64,000 bases of DNA from Epiperipatus broadwayi (GCA_028023455.1 JAQFVV010000142.1:2225740-2289739); one strand, 5' to 3'. Shown: positions 38,230 to 52,112, numbered from the stretch's first letter. A program made the numbers and translations. The notes: generated from the sequence alone by a model not told the origin.

Positions 38230-38950
38230 TAAGCTTAAATTAATTTCTTAACGTCGTACCTTCTTTTCTCCACACCAAATCAAGAAATTTTTTTTGTTTA
38301 TCTATCTAACTCACACATAATCTTCTACTAAGCCAATTATAATGTATTGTTATCCACTTTAAAATTTTGACTATTCATTTATTGTTAGATTTTCTAGAAA
38401 TATATCAAAACCGGTTTTATTTAAGTTTTTTTTTTTCAATAATTCTATAATACTTGTTTGTTTTCTCAATCATATCTTTTATTTTTAATTCTTCTATCTC
38501 TCTAGAATTTACTGTATAGTTAAAATACTTTTACTGCTCTTTTGTTAAGTGTTCAAATTTTAAATCCATAAGTAAATACACATAGACATATTTTATTTTA
38601 ATATTAAGTTTTTTTTTTCTACCAAAAGCACTCCATTCATATTTGATTTTATCATTAATCTTATTCATTCGGTTTTTATATATACCAATGTCCTAATCAT
38701 ATTATCTAAACTTGTTAATTACTTCCAATTTATTACTATCAATTTTTATATTTTCTTACTAAAAAGTCATTCAACATTTTTCATCTTTTTATCATTTATC
38801 TTTAGTCCTACATTCTTCTTTCATCTGGTGGTCTTGTAAAATTTTATGGAGCTCTGAAGCATTATTCATAAGAATAAACACATTATCTGAAAAACGTATA
38901 TGACTTAAATAATCTGCAATTATTATTTTTTAGTTTTCTATTTTAATTCA
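38230..38950 (-). pseudogene. RTE-type LINE reverse transcriptase remnant
   Basis: The minus strand reads ADYLSHIRFSDNVFILMNNA then SELHKILQDHQM near 38820-38915, matching the RTE block xEYLSHLRFADDIVL...ELQxMLxEL with the catalytic FADD decayed to FSDN. Downstream, in broken frames, come IDSNKLEVINK, RMNKINDKIKYEWSAFGR, and FEHLTKEQ (usual ETWxLTKE). It is the same family type as 30640-31230 but a separate insertion. Confidence 0.72.
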
Positions 38951-40005
38951 TAAAATATTTTCTATAAAATTATAGAAAAATTATAACAAAATATAGAATC
39001 ACTCTGATATTCTTTTTGTTATGTATTCGTATTAAATATAATCTTTTAAATGGGGTGGATAGATGATAGACCTCATGGACATGTGAAATAAATGTCTCCA
39101 TGTGGAAATCAAATTTCAATTTAATTAACTTCTGCTTAAAGATAGTAAATTATGAAAATACTCAATGAAACTATTAAACTCCAGCAGTCACTTTGAAAGA
39201 TAACCAGGTCAGGACTATAAAGATGAGATTAATAAGCTTTCAGAATGAAAAACATCTACCAGATATTGTCAACTATTGAACACTTCAAATGCTAGGTTAT
39301 ACTATCTATAGTGATATTTTTTCATCTATAAAACAATAAAATTACTTCAACTTAAAATTCAGAGTATATAAAATCAAAAATCAAGATCTCCAATACTAAT
39401 TGTTCTGCACAACATTGATGTAAGTATATTTCAAGAGTTGTACACATTTTTTTTAAAATTCCTAGATTTATATTAAATATTAATAGAATAAATTCTAAAA
39501 ATATATAACTATTTTTGTTTCAAATCATATTGTGAAACAAAGTCTATTAAAAATAATTTAGATGATATTGCAATCACTACTCTCATAGATGATTTTTTAT
39601 GTATGCAATATTTATAACATCCCAATACAAATTAGCCATATCCTCTTCTTCACATACTTATTTATGTTTCACAATTATAACAAATTCCAATTATCATAGT
39701 AATCTTTGAAGATACACAAGTGAGGATTAAGCAGTTTGTCAACTTTAAGAATGGATGGATTTAAACAACAAGTGCTTGTTTTTTGTTGATGCCAATAAAA
39801 AACAAATATTCCATTCTGGAGCTAGATAACAGAAACAATATATGATTTAATTTCACCATTACATGCTAAACTACTGATATTAGATCATTTTTCCAACCAT
39901 AAATCAAGTCCATCTCCTCTTGAAATCCATATTCTTGCAGTAGAAAGTTATCTTATTCTGGTATGCAATTAAATGTAATCTAATTAAAGATGATATTCTG
40001 CATAT

Positions 40006-40008
<3 letters not shown>
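38951..40008. other. Gene-free AT-rich stretch
   Basis: No supported gene. The part just above 38950 may continue the RTE remnant, but no motif can be read. Confidence 0.45.

Positions 40009-40068
<60 letters not shown>
40009..40068. repeat. (AT)n microsatellite, left side of solo LTR
   Basis: About 60 bp of pure AT directly before the solo LTR. (AT)n resumes directly after it at 41440-41452. Confidence 0.95.
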
Positions 40069-40071
<3 letters not shown>

Positions 40072-41439
40072 AATGTTTTCACGTTTGCTAGGCCTCTATA
40101 TGCAATAAACTGCGCGAGTTGATCAAGTTATGCAAAAAGAAGAAAGTTTCATTTCTATTTCTAAAACATAACTATATTTCCTGATCAACTCTACCTAGTA
40201 ATTATTACAATTTGCGCTATTGAAAAAATCAGCTTTTAATTTATATATGTGAGTGCCAGAGTCACTTAGACTCACGGATTCTGCATTAAACATATTGCAA
40301 TGCGTAAATTAAAAAGAAAAATGCTTTTAAAAGACTTGGTATTATATTTTACCATAACTAGAATTATTTTTTTGACATTATTATTCCTGGAGCTTATTTA
40401 AAACATATTGGCAAAGGTAAATTATATTTTTAAATCTCACTAAACTAATATTAATAAATTTAATAGTAATCATTAATAATGTACAAATGAAAAGTTGATA
40501 TTAGAAATATTTTTATTCTAACAAATTAAAATAAAAAGAAATTACTAATTAAATAAACTGGAGAGAACACATGCACATTAATCCAAACATGAATCAATTA
40601 ATAAAAAAAAAAACAATTTCACAATTACAGTTTACTTCCCAATTTCTTCTAGAAAGTTCCTTTAAATGAATGTCTCTTGCATAAAAAAATTAATGTCTCT
40701 ATCGGGATTATTTTAAACATATTTTTAAGAATTGTTTGCAAATGCTTAATTTTGTCACAATCAGGAATAAGTAATCTTAACTTACCAGTAAGTTTAGTGA
40801 GTTCATGAAGCTTGTAGATTACTATGCATAGTTTTTTTTGTGGGAGAATGAGCTCGGCTATTGGTTATAAGTTGATCTTGTGGTCTATTCTACTGGTCGG
40901 TCATGAAAACTTCTCTGCTATCCATCTTCAGGAACGATGTCAGCAAAAGTTCCGGTTCACTCCAACATGCAGAATCATTTCAGTGTAGGGTGATCCTGGA
41001 TATATTTTGTTATCCAGGACTGACTGTAGAAATGACAGACAAAACAAGATGTTGATCAAACTGGCCTCTTATTTTTTATACTTGAGGTCCAGTTCTTCAG
41101 ACTTCTGCATATGTTATTATCATGGCATTTAGGTTCATAATCTTGTACATTTTTTATCGGTTTTCAATTACAAAGTTATCTTTTTTATCAAGTCTTTCGG
41201 CCATCTTTAATTAGCTAAAATATTTTTCTTTTAGCTTATCTGGATTAGTAATTTGTGTGTCTTTTGTTCTCTCCAATTTTTAACTTTTATTGTATGTTTT
41301 AAAAAAATAAATTATACTAACCAGAAAAATCTAAAAATGTTTTTCTTTTGAAAGATCGCTAAAATTACTTTTTTTTTCTTAGCTTTTAAATATCTTTACC
41401 GAATGCCAATATATTTGTACCATATAAATAAACAGTACA
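40069..41439 (-). mobile_element. Solo LTR related to the 8.6 kb gag-only element
   Basis: 1371 bp, minus orientation. Read on the minus strand it starts TGTACTGTTTATTTATATGG (LTR of the 8.6 kb element: TGTACCATTTATTTATATAT) and ends with the same CA. Shared blocks include GATGGCCGAAA, the conserved ACTTAC(T/C)GGTAAGT donor-like site, and AGTTGATCA...TTTTCCTGATCAACT near its end. No internal region or second LTR is present, so it is a solo LTR left by recombination. It is clearly diverged from the 8.6 kb LTRs and thus an older, independent insertion, also exactly inside (AT)n. Confidence 0.82.
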
Positions 41440-42149
41440 ATATATATATATTTTCAATTCCTCTTAACCATGATATATTTAATAAACTCACATTAACAGG
41501 TAACAAATCCTCATATTTAATTAAAGCAATTCTTTCCATTTTGAAACAAGCCAAACATGTCTTTTATGGCTAATTTTTGTCTACTGAAAATCTGTAAATT
41601 ATTGACAAATTTGTAAATTTAGTTACTGATTGATGCCAGAAAAAGATGGACATAAACCATTGAAAAGTAAACTTTCCATGATTTAGTCAAAAGGAGTTAT
41701 AAATCCAAAAATTGATGAAATGAGGGTATTCATAATTAGAATGTAATTGCAAACTTCTCTTTTACATAGTCCCTCTAATACAAATCTGATCTATCTGAAA
41801 AAGTTGTCAACTTAAACTTGCCCTGGATTGTCTTAAATGAGAAAAGACCTCAGAGCATATAATATACTTCTAGATTTTTAAAAATATATAGGGCTTAAAA
41901 TCAGAACACATTTGTCAAAATTATTCTGTAACATTATTCATATATAAAGTATTTCAAAAATTTACCATAAAAGGAAAACTATAGCAGTCTTTTATAATGT
42001 GTTTCCTACAAATGTTTTGAAAATTTCATATTAATAGAAATTTTGTCAATACTTGAAACCATATATAGAAAGAGAGTGGTTTCATTTTAGGCCAAGAGGA
42101 AACTGCTATGAACAAGTTTTGTTTTTTACTCCTCATTAAAAAAGATATT
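41440..42149. other. AT-rich sequence without a gene
   Basis: Starts with the right half of the (AT)n target (41440-41452). Nothing further is recognisable. Confidence 0.45.
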
Positions 42150-42435
42150 GAAAATAAGTCAAAATAAATTGCTGCTACCTTTATTGATTTGATCTCAACT
42201 TATGATTCTATTCAAAAAAATGGTCTTCTTCAAAAAAAATTTAAATTTTTTAGCTGTAAAAAAGCCCTTTGATCTATCTGACAAAATTCTCTTTATTAGA
42301 AAAAAATCATGATACTAAATAATAGTTGTAATAGACAAATTTTTATACAAGGGTCTACTACAGTTCTCTTTCTTACTTTTTTAATATATTTGCTGATGAA
42401 GTTGTTTTGACTTTTCAAAAAAGAACATTCTTAAA
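42150..42435 (+). pseudogene. LINE reverse transcriptase remnant
   Basis: The plus strand shows TFIDLISTYDSIQKNGLLQK, like the usual xFxDxxxAFDxVxxxxL block of LINE reverse transcriptases. About 160 bp later comes SLSYFFNIFADEVV, like SLSPxLFNIFxxDxV. The spacing fits, but stops and frameshifts are frequent and no catalytic YxDD is readable. The clade cannot be told. Confidence 0.5.
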
Positions 42436-44174
42436 ATAGAAAAGTCACTCAAAAAGAATATGAAAAGACTAAAACTCTTTTTTATAAAGATTTAATTGAA
42501 GGCAGTATGTTCAATTTTTTATCTAAACAATATGGAATCATCTTTTAATGTGAATGTATCTTTTTGCAATAATGAATTGAAACACAATTCTACCCCATTC
42601 TATTTAGAATCCTCTGTATTATAACTAATTTCTTTTTCTTATTTATTTAAGATTAAATTAAAATTAATTACTAAAAAAAAAACCTTGTAAATATGTTTGT
42701 ACTTTTTGTGTTTGTTTTGTAAGTCCTTTATATATGCTAAGAAGAATTACAATGTTTGACTGATAAATTATGTGCTCCTATTTAGAGAAAAAGTTTCCAG
42801 ATTAAATTTCTGATTGCTCAATTAAATATTAACATGAAGAATACAACTGGTACATTTAAACCTATTCCATTCTCTCGTTTCACATAAGAAGAGAAGTCAG
42901 ATCACAGAAAATGCATAAAAATTGTTAAGAACATTGAACTTGCCTATAAGTATTGCTGACCACCTAGGATTCATCTTAAACAAAGACCTTTTTTTGGCTG
43001 TTCAATCATGAATCCACAATCAAAAGAATTATAATGTAAGAAATGAAATTTTTATGGACTTTCAAATAAATTAATTTTTCCAGATCTAATAATAAAACCA
43101 GCTGGATTTGGATTTTTCTAGACATAACTGAAATCTCATCAACAGATTCAAGAGCAATTTATGATCATAGTAAACTAGACATCTGTTTCATAAGAAGAAT
43201 TTAACAGCAACTAATTTATACAAATATAGACAAACATAAACCATAAATTATATAGTTAATGACTGCTAAATCTATGGTTACAGTAGCAGAATTGAAAGAC
43301 AATCTCCATAGGTCTTTTTGTTAAAAATTAAACTATTTTTTAAAAATCCTATAATATCTTCAGTAATATTTTGATAAATATTCTTTAGAATTTAATTATA
43401 TTATATTGATGTTCCATATTTTTAATTACTATGATGATGGCAACTTATATTCAATTATTAATATCATAACTTCTTTTTATACTTGAGTATGATCTATTGT
43501 GGTTTAATCATTTTCAAATTCAATTAGTTCATTTTGGGATGCACACAAATCATAATGATTTTAGCAAGATCTTATTATAATTAATAGATTACAGATAGGT
43601 TTGTAATTTTTAGTATTTTCATTTTCATTTTTTTCTGAATATCAATGTCAATATATCATTATAATCTTTATCCTTGAACATTCGATATATATTTGGCCAA
43701 CATTTTTTCTATTAGGATACTATGCTAAAATAATCCTATTGATTTACAGAGTTTTTCTTCATGGATTTATTTGCTGCATCATTTCTTCATTGAAATACTG
43801 TATATTTTAAAAGAGGTTGTTAAAAGTGCAAAGATTACTTGTTTTTATTACTATATAGGCTTTTTGGAGTTTCCTCCAAAACTCTTCATGAAATGAGTTC
43901 TTTTTTAAAAAAAAAAAAAATGGTATCTTCTTTTTATTATCATTATAACTTTTTTTCTAATATCAAGATATTATTTTGTACATTTGTGTTTTTTATTGTA
44001 TCTATTACTTTCTTTGCTAATTTGCAATTTTAATTTTTATGGCATCATTAATTTTTTTTTATTGTTATTTTAGAGAATTCCATGTCATTTTATTCTAAAT
44101 AGATTATTTATTAAATATTTTTAAATTTATTTTTTTAATATATTGTAATAACTCAATAGAATATTTCTTGTATT
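42436..44174. other. Gene-free AT-rich stretch
   Basis: No supported gene. Some decayed LINE sequence may continue up to about 43300 but carries no clear motif. The 64-codon frame at 43839-44033 is low complexity. Confidence 0.4.
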
Positions 44175-44190
44175 ATCAATCTATGTAGTT

Positions 44191-44283
44191 TGTTTTTTTT
44201 TCCATATGTCAAACACGTTGTCCAGGAAGCAAACCCGAGCTAGCTGCAGCTATGCTAACTACTAGGCCATTAATGCTTGACAG
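44191..44283 (-). mobile_element. tRNA-derived SINE, copy 3, with perfect 16-bp target duplication
   Basis: The minus strand reads TGTCAAGCATTAATGGCCTA (A-box-like TGGCCTAGTAGTTAGC follows), then a B-box-like GGGTTTGCTTCC, then TTTGACATATGG plus an A tail. Ends TGTCAA and TTGACA can pair as in a tRNA acceptor stem. ATCAATCTATGTAGTT occurs exactly at 44175-44190 and 44284-44299, a 16-bp target duplication proving insertion as a unit. Same family as 4808-4900. Confidence 0.88.
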
Positions 44284-44299
44284 ATCAATCTATGTAGTT

Positions 44300-46204
44300 A
44301 TCATAAAAGAATTGAACTTATTTTCTTATTATATTTGTTTAGAGTCTTAGACATCATCAAAATCTATTAATATTTTTCTGATAAGGATCTATGATGTATT
44401 TTGATTTTAAATTTAAAAATAAAAGTTAATTATGTCAGGATTAGCGAGCAACCCATTCATGTTTCTTCACCATGTGAAATTATATGGTAATAATAGCTGG
44501 CGTGCAAGTTGTCAAATTAACCAAAACAAGGATGAGATATAAAAGTGGATGGGTTAATGGTCCGAGAATTAATTTCTATCACAAAAATTTATCTACGTTT
44601 TTATTGTCTATATCTTATAAAGTTCAAATAGCCACACTCTTTTATAAACAATTTTTTTAAACAAAGCAATGGCCGAATGAATGCTTTGTTTATAAGTTGA
44701 TTTATTTTAAAGATAATCCTAAACATATGCTTTTAAAATATTTTATTACCTTAAAATTTGGGGGTTTGTTCTGAAAACCAGTATATCATAGACTAACGCA
44801 GATGGTCGTACAAATACGAAACAATAAATAAAACTTAGTTTATATTTATAATTGTTTCAAAAGTTGTAATCACCCACCCCAAGACACACACACTTTGAAC
44901 TGCAAATACCTGAAATGCTTTGTGTGTGTGTGTGTGTGTGTGTGTGTATCTAAGCGCTTAAAGAAAGATATGCACGTGTGCGCGCACACACGTCACATTA
45001 GTTTAGTAGTACAAATATTACGTTTAAACATTCACTACAGAATGCTAGTGTCAGACCATATGGATGATTCTTAGTAAGTTTTGATGGATATCAGCTGTAA
45101 TATCTTGATGTCTATTGTACTCAGGAGGGTAATCAATTACAATTGACAAGCTGAACGAAGTTATTAAAAATTGGAAGGAAAAAACTTCGGCAGAAAAAAT
45201 AAAATTATCGGCATAAAAACAAAATAATTGTCTTTTTATTGGGAAATAAATAAATAATAAATCTACATTTATTGTTATATTCAAAACAAAGCTTTTTTTG
45301 TTTATTAGAGGAAACTGTGAATTTTAATAAACAAATTAAATTTATTTAACATTCAAATATTCTAATGAAAATAAAAAATGTATAGATTAAACTTTATAGC
45401 ATTACTGTATGTAGAGTGTACTACTGTTGTTAATATGTCTAATCAAATAAAATATTAAATTTGGTCCTTTGTACAGCTAAAAACAAATAATTGTATATAT
45501 ATCATAAAAGATGGTAAATGATATAAATTGATGCAAATAGAGAATGTTAAAAAACTGGAATGAAAATTTGTGTTATTATGCAGTGTTTTGTCTCAGAGAA
45601 TAGAAGGATGAAAAAAATTTATTAATTCAATTATTGATTGCAAAGAGATATTGTTTGAATATCAACTGCTAATATTTAGGACTATAAAATGGTTATTTAA
45701 TAAGGCAAAATATTCCTTTTAAGAAATAAGAACATTATATTGTTCAAAAAAAAAGAATTAAAAATGGAAAAAAGGGAATCATCTAATACCATCACTGCAT
45801 ACAACTCAGAATTATTTGCTTATAAGATATATTAATATTTACTCATAATAAAAATATCATAGTATATTATTTGGATAGAAAAAAAAACAAAGAAAAAGTA
45901 ATTTTAAAAAGCTAGTTTTTGAATAATGTGGTATTGAACACTGGATAATGAACATACTTTAAATACTTAGTATCTGCTTTGACCAAAATTATACCTATTT
46001 TTTTCCATTATCTTGTTATATATTTATTTATGGAATTTAAACTAATTGATTTTCTATTATATTTTTTGGATAAAGAATGTATTTTTGTTAATTCAACTTT
46101 TGGTTGTTAATTACATACTTAATGCTGGGATTAGGGTTATTTTTCTTGCCTCTCAGTAAGTTCAAAATTCTTTGTCAAGAGTTGGTTTATCATAAGTATT
46201 TTAA
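44300..46204. other. Gene-free AT-rich stretch
   Basis: No supported gene. It includes a hairpin at about 44655-44692 (AAACAAAGCA / TGCTTTGTTT) and the (TG)n tract at 44921-44948. The 77-codon minus frame at 45051-45284 has no known motif. Confidence 0.45.
44921..44948. repeat. (TG)n microsatellite
   Basis: About 28 bp of pure TG, followed 25 bases later by a GTGCGCGCACACAC palindromic segment. Confidence 0.92.
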
Positions 46205-46336
46205 TATATATTAAGGCTATAGCCTTAAGACTATGGGCCTGAAAAATTTATTTAAAAATCTTGTGTTAAAGATTTGCAGAGGTCCCTACTGTCATTTTTT
46301 CAGGTGCGTAGTCTTAAGGTTATAGCCTTAATATAT
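46205..46336. mobile_element. Inverted-repeat MITE (family M2)
   Basis: The arms of about 40 bp begin ATTAAGGCTATAGCCTTAAG on the left and ATTAAGGCTATAACCTTAAG on the other strand at the right, and end at a GCCTGAAAAA or CACCTGAAAAA boundary. The left terminus TTAAGGCTATAGCCTTAA is itself a perfect 18-bp palindrome. TATATA flanks both ends, so TA or TATA may be the target duplication. A degenerate relative is at 3150-3255. Confidence 0.72.
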
Positions 46337-46991
46337 ATATATATTACTTTACATAATGAGTATGCGCTTTACAAATTTAATCATTACATAAGTATTTAGT
46401 AAAGTTAATCCTTATAAAGATTAGAATTTGTTGTCAGTGTTTTTCCAAGGAAAGATTAAAAACTTGAGGAAACAGCATCAATTATGTCAGTGAGCACATT
46501 TTGTACAATAGTTTGATTTCTAAAAATATATGGTTTAGTTATTTCCTAAGTACTGATTAAAGTATCTTCATTATCTCTCATTCTCTTAAGATTTGTTTGA
46601 ATTATATTACGTTTTTTCACACTGACATATTATTTTTTTGGCCACAATAATTTCAAACTTTATTAGGGAATCTTTAATCAGATGCATCTTATTTCACAGT
46701 GAAAGGTGCATTAATTTTATATAATGTAGGTTGCATAAAATAGCAGTATTAATGAAGATTGGAACCAGTGGTCTCTCCTTATTCAGACACTGAAATGGTA
46801 TTATTTTCTGCAGTTATCATATTCATTTGAATTGAGAATTGAAAAATTAAGATGGCAGTTTTAAATTTTGTCAACAAGGTCAGCTGCTGTTTGTTGTGTA
46901 TATAATATATAATCATTAGTAGAGATACCATCAATAACTTTTATTTTTATTGAAAAAAAATATTTAAAAAAAAAAACAATAACATTTTTTA
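46337..46991. other. AT-rich sequence without a gene
   Basis: Nothing recognisable. Confidence 0.45.
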
Positions 46992-47155
46992 TATATGAGG
47001 GTTTGAAATCAGACTTTTACTTGACCCTCAACTATCCACACCATCTCATACTGCTGACACACTTGATCACACATATGGGGAAAATTGTGTCAGCAGAATG
47101 AGATGGTGTGGATAGTTGAGAGTTGTGTGAAAGTCTGAGTTCAAACCCCTATATA
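46992..47155. mobile_element. Hairpin MITE (family M1)
   Basis: Near-palindromic, with arms of about 68 bp sharing CAACTATCCACACCATCTCA and CTGCTGACACA, and ends GAGGGTTTGAAATCAGACTT / GGGGTTTGAACTCAGACTTT. TATA borders both ends. The AGACTTT and CTATCCAC-CCATCT motifs link it to the elements at 34486 and 54005. Confidence 0.78.
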
Positions 47156-50100
47156 TTGCATATTGGAGTGCAGGTATGAAAAAGCCTGTACTGTAGAAAT
47201 AAGATTTTAATAATATTTTATATTTATTTCATAACAGACAATAATTATAACAACAAATATCTTCAAAAACTTAAAAAATAAAGTAATTTATTTGGGAAAT
47301 GAAGCTAAAATAAATGTCCTTGAAAATGTTACTCACAGAAAGTGTAAATTTTGAACTAGTTTGGGGAATTTGGATGCGAAATCACAGAATATAGATTTAT
47401 TAAGCATTGTCGTTTAACAACTACCATTGTTTTTTAAGGCTTATAATAAGTGGCAAAACAAAGGTGGAAATGTATTGTGCTAAAAATCATATTATTTAAT
47501 TAAAAACAAATATGAAATTATTATATTTTCATAACAGATAATAATTGAAAAGTATAAATATAAAATAATTTATTTTGAAAATAAACCTAATATAAGTGTC
47601 CAAATAGAGTTTATCATGTCTTGTTGAGACATATGTGATCTAGATGTGTTTGAAAAATTTGCAATAAATCCCTATCATTTTTTTAAAAAAAATTTGGCTG
47701 CAATCCAAGAATGTTCTATACCCTGTGTGTGTGTGTTATCATTGTGAGGATGTAAATGTCCTGCCAAGTAATTGAAAGTTAATAAAAACTTTTGGTGCTT
47801 AAATTTGAATAAGTTAGCCATTCATCAAAATATAAACCATTTCTCCATCCCTCCTCAATTATGAGAAACAGAATAACTTTGACTTGCTACAGTATGTAGA
47901 TGTACCAGCAGTTAGAACTTTGCTTTAAACCAGACTACCAGATTCCATCTATTATAGGTTTATGTTTCCTATCATTAATAACTTGCAGATTGCAAACTTC
48001 CATTGTATTTAGCTAAATGAATTTTTGCAGCACTCATTAAACTAGTTAATGACAATATTTGCAGTTTTTTCTGTAAGATTTATATTTATTGCTGTAGAAG
48101 TATACCCATAATAAACACAAACACAGATACACAATGTCATATTGCTAAGAATTTTCCTATCCAAATCACATGAATGAGAAAAACTCCTTAACACTTCTAA
48201 ATAAATAAGTTGTCTGGCAAACTTTATATGGACACTGTTAAATAGAAATAAATTTTCTCTCTTGGATTTCCTTTTCACTTTTTTGACATAGCAGATCCAC
48301 ACTGGCCACAAGGTTTTGCATTAGATAGATGTCTAAGAAATTGAATTAGTATAAAAATGTCAACACTCTTTTTTATTATTAATAATCATTTCATAATAGA
48401 ATTCTTTTAACAGTATTTTATCATAAAGTTTACAAAAAATCAAAACTATTACTTGCAGATTTAAAAAAATTGAATCTATTAAAAAAACCACCCATGAACA
48501 GTCACTGTCATGAATTCTAATGTTGCAACATCGTCCAGCAATACCTGCATAAAAAAATTGATAGTTAAGCTCTACCTATAATTTATTTAAATAAATAGTT
48601 TTATGTTGTTTTGATTAACATAAATAATATTTAAGATAGTGGAATTAAATTTTTTTGTATGTGTGCTTTTTTAGTTTTAATTCAATTTCTTATGTAATTG
48701 GGTTTTCTTTAGTTAAATACTGATTGTCTAAAACTACTTAGAATTATTGTGTATGAGTTGTGCATTTGTCTTTTTTTGGAAACAATTAATTTATGGATTA
48801 AAATGTTTTATGCATTTACATGTATTATTATTCATTACTATGTAAAGATGGATATCTTTTTGGATTTATGTTTATTGTCAATAAATTTATATTATGAAAT
48901 TGTGTAGCCATTGGCATTGATTAATTTCTTCCCAAAGGTTGTACTGTAAATTATATTATTTTCAAGTTTTCAAATATATTATTTGTTTTACAATCATTGT
49001 TTGTTTGCAAAAAATATATTAATTTTAGGTTTGTTTCCTAAATATATTTATTTCATGTTTTCAAATATATTTCATTTTTTCTTTTCTTTTTTTAGTTTTC
49101 ACAGAAAAAAATAAAGTTATTGACTAGCTCATCCAGTTATAATTTAATAGTAATAATCATTCATAGTTAGAGCATGCACACAGTAGATACCGATTGGTTG
49201 GAATATTCTATTGATATAGCACAGTATCTTGTTTCCAACAAAATAAAATATGTTTTTAATCTTTTGTTGGCATTGTAAAATTCCAGTATTAAATATTAGT
49301 TATTTTCATGTTGTAATACTTTTCATATAGATTTCCACACTTTATGGTTAAGAATTAATGAAAAATATTTATAGAAAACTAAGTGATGATTATATTTTAT
49401 CAATAATTGATAATATTAAAGTTTTGTTATTATAAAATTTGTAAAATGATTTCATTATTGTGTTTGGAATTATTACATTGAACTTTAAGCATATTTTATA
49501 TATATTCCTTTTATTAAATTATTTTCATTTTTGGTAACAAAAGTAGCTTTGTCTGTATTATCATATTGGATAACTAGCAAAGAATTCACTGACACTTGTT
49601 ACCAGAAACAATATTATTTTTAATTTGTAATAGCATAGGAATGCAGTTTTAGATTCCTTATGTTCTAAACATCCTGATCCAGTATTAACTAAACTACTAG
49701 ATAAATTATTGTTTAAACTATTAGCCAAAAGAATAATTATTGTCTTACCAAATGACAAAAAACTTAGATTAGCATTGGATGAACTATTATTTTAAATTAC
49801 AAATAATTTCTGAAGTCATTTAAAAAGATTATGAAATCTAATTCTTTAGAGATTTTTTTTTTTAGAATTTTCTTATTTCTTGACACTTTGATAACAGTCT
49901 GGTATATTTTGAGATAAAAAATATGCCAGAAAAATTAATAAATACATTAATTTTGTGGAGTTAATAGAAATTAATTTTCTAATAGTTTTAAAATAGTATA
50001 TCAAATAAAAACATTTCTTTAGTTATTTTATTTATTGCAAAATCAAAATAATTTGCAAATAATTGCTTACATAATTAAAAATATTTTCAGAAAAGAAAAA

Positions 50101-51926
50101 AAAATTATTTGTTTTTTACATTCAGATTTATTTAATTAAGCTAAACTCAAAAAAATGTGTCAGTTCAGTATTATTATTTTCTCTTCCAAAGCAAATTAAA
50201 AACAACATAATAAATATCATTGTTTTAGCAAATGCATTTACTTAAATTTTAGATTGGGAATATTGTGTTAAATTATAACATAGAGAAATATACTACATGA
50301 TAAAAATTTATTAGCTAAAATTATTCTTTAAATTATTGCAAATTTGAAGAATGACAGCAGAAGAAACTGACTTGATGAAGGAATTCCTACTCAATATCAA
50401 TAACAGCATTCATTATAGTAAGATAATATAAGTTTTCCATGTTTGTTGAAGCAAACCAAAAATTAGATGACATGAAAAATAAATGACTGTCAGTTTCTCT
50501 ATTATATGATGATAACAATGAGATGTCATTAATTCTTTGAAATTTTGATGATAGAAACAAATAATTCAAGAAACTTCATTATCTATATTAACAAGCAGTT
50601 AACAAGCATTTTTGACTAATGCTAAAAAATAGTGCATCAATTAACTTTAAATAATGAAACAATTAAAACTACCATTTTTAAAAATCAGCAACTTAAATGT
50701 AATTGTCAATCTAATATTATACATAAACAAATATTAGTATGCAACAGTTACGAATTGCACCTGAAAATTCATTAAATAAAAACTATATCTCAATACGTAA
50801 AGCTAATATTAAATCAGGAAGTGGTAGTAATTATGACTATTATCAAACTACCAATTCAAATGTTAAACAATTTGGTTTTTTTTTCTTTATTATTTAAAAT
50901 TACATTGTTAAATATTACATACAACAAAAAAAAAAATTAAAACAATTTAATCTACAAAAATCATCATATACAATAGAGAATTATGTAAAAGACAGAAAAT
51001 ATTATTGCACATATAATAGCTTTTTATCATATGTTAAAGATAAGTTGTATCTCTGTTCTTTGACATGAAACTACTTTAGCCTCTTGATGTTAGTATTTTT
51101 TAAATGTAAATACAAATTTTTAAATCATATATTGTTTATATCTAAGCAATCATATTCTTTCATTATCTAATATTAGCATTAGTAATAATTTTTTTATCAT
51201 TTGTGCATTCACCTTGCTATCAATAGAACCATAGCATATACTGTTACTAGTTATAAGTCAATAAGAAGAATATAAATATAATGTTATTATAGTGTAGTCA
51301 TACTGCTGCGAATTTATATATTAAACACATATGTCTTTAACCATGGTTATTATAGCATATATTAAAATAAAAGATAACTAGCAAATGTCAAATATTGGCT
51401 AAAAGATATAATCAGATTTTTGTAAATTTTAACAAAAGATTTTAGACTCATTGTTTATATTACAAGCCTTTTCCAAATTTGATAAAAGCTCAGGTTAATA
51501 TTATTATACATGAAAAATCTAAAATTGATTACTAGCCTAAAAAATAATATGCCTAACATATAACTATGCATAAAAAATATATCAATACTAATAAATATCT
51601 AAATATCTCTATTTATAAATGAGAATAAAAAGCAGTCTTTAGTGATATCTAAATGTTTATATAAAAAAAATAATAATAATTCATACAATTATGATGGTTC
51701 AAAAAAATTTAAAAATATAAGATGATTTACGTAATAAAAATACCAAACTTCCATATATATTAAATAAAAAAAGTAAGATATATAAAACTGATTATTCATA
51801 ATAAAATAAGACATATAAAACAATTCATATAAAACTTCTTTATAAATCTTGATTTATTGTATGAACTTTTTAATAACTAAATCACACAGGCTTATTATAT
51901 ACCTGTGTCTATATATGTAATATATA
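47156..51926. other. Long gene-free AT-rich stretch
   Basis: 4.8 kb with no supported gene, RNA or element. Open frames of 60-89 codons (for example minus 48042-48311, 49561-49758, 50387-50569) lack any known motif and fit chance in such composition. This is the largest part of the window that I cannot explain. Confidence 0.45.
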
Positions 51927-52112
51927 GGGTATATGAGCACAGACTTTCACACCAACCACCACTCTCCACACCAACTGATGATTGCTGGTTTAGCATGAAA
52001 TACGTATATTGGTGATTATTTATCTTTTCAACATATATGCGTTCAAGTGTATCAGTGTTATGAGATAGTGTGGAGAGTGGTGGGTGGTGTGAAAGTCTGT
52101 GCTCATATACCC
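51927..52112. mobile_element. Hairpin MITE (family M1), near-perfect arms, TATA duplication
   Basis: 186 bp flanked by TATA (51923-51926 and 52113-52116). The 45-bp arms begin GGGTATATGAGCACAGACTT and reach CACTCTCCACAC; only one arm position differs by eye. The loop includes AGCATGAAATACGTATATTGG, also seen in diverged form in the 35.0 kb unit. Confidence 0.85.

Noticed and set aside
44440-44570. Possible inverted repeat (GAGCAACCCATTCATG with GTGGATGGGTTAATGG)
   Set aside because: Pairing is short and interrupted; not better than chance for this length.
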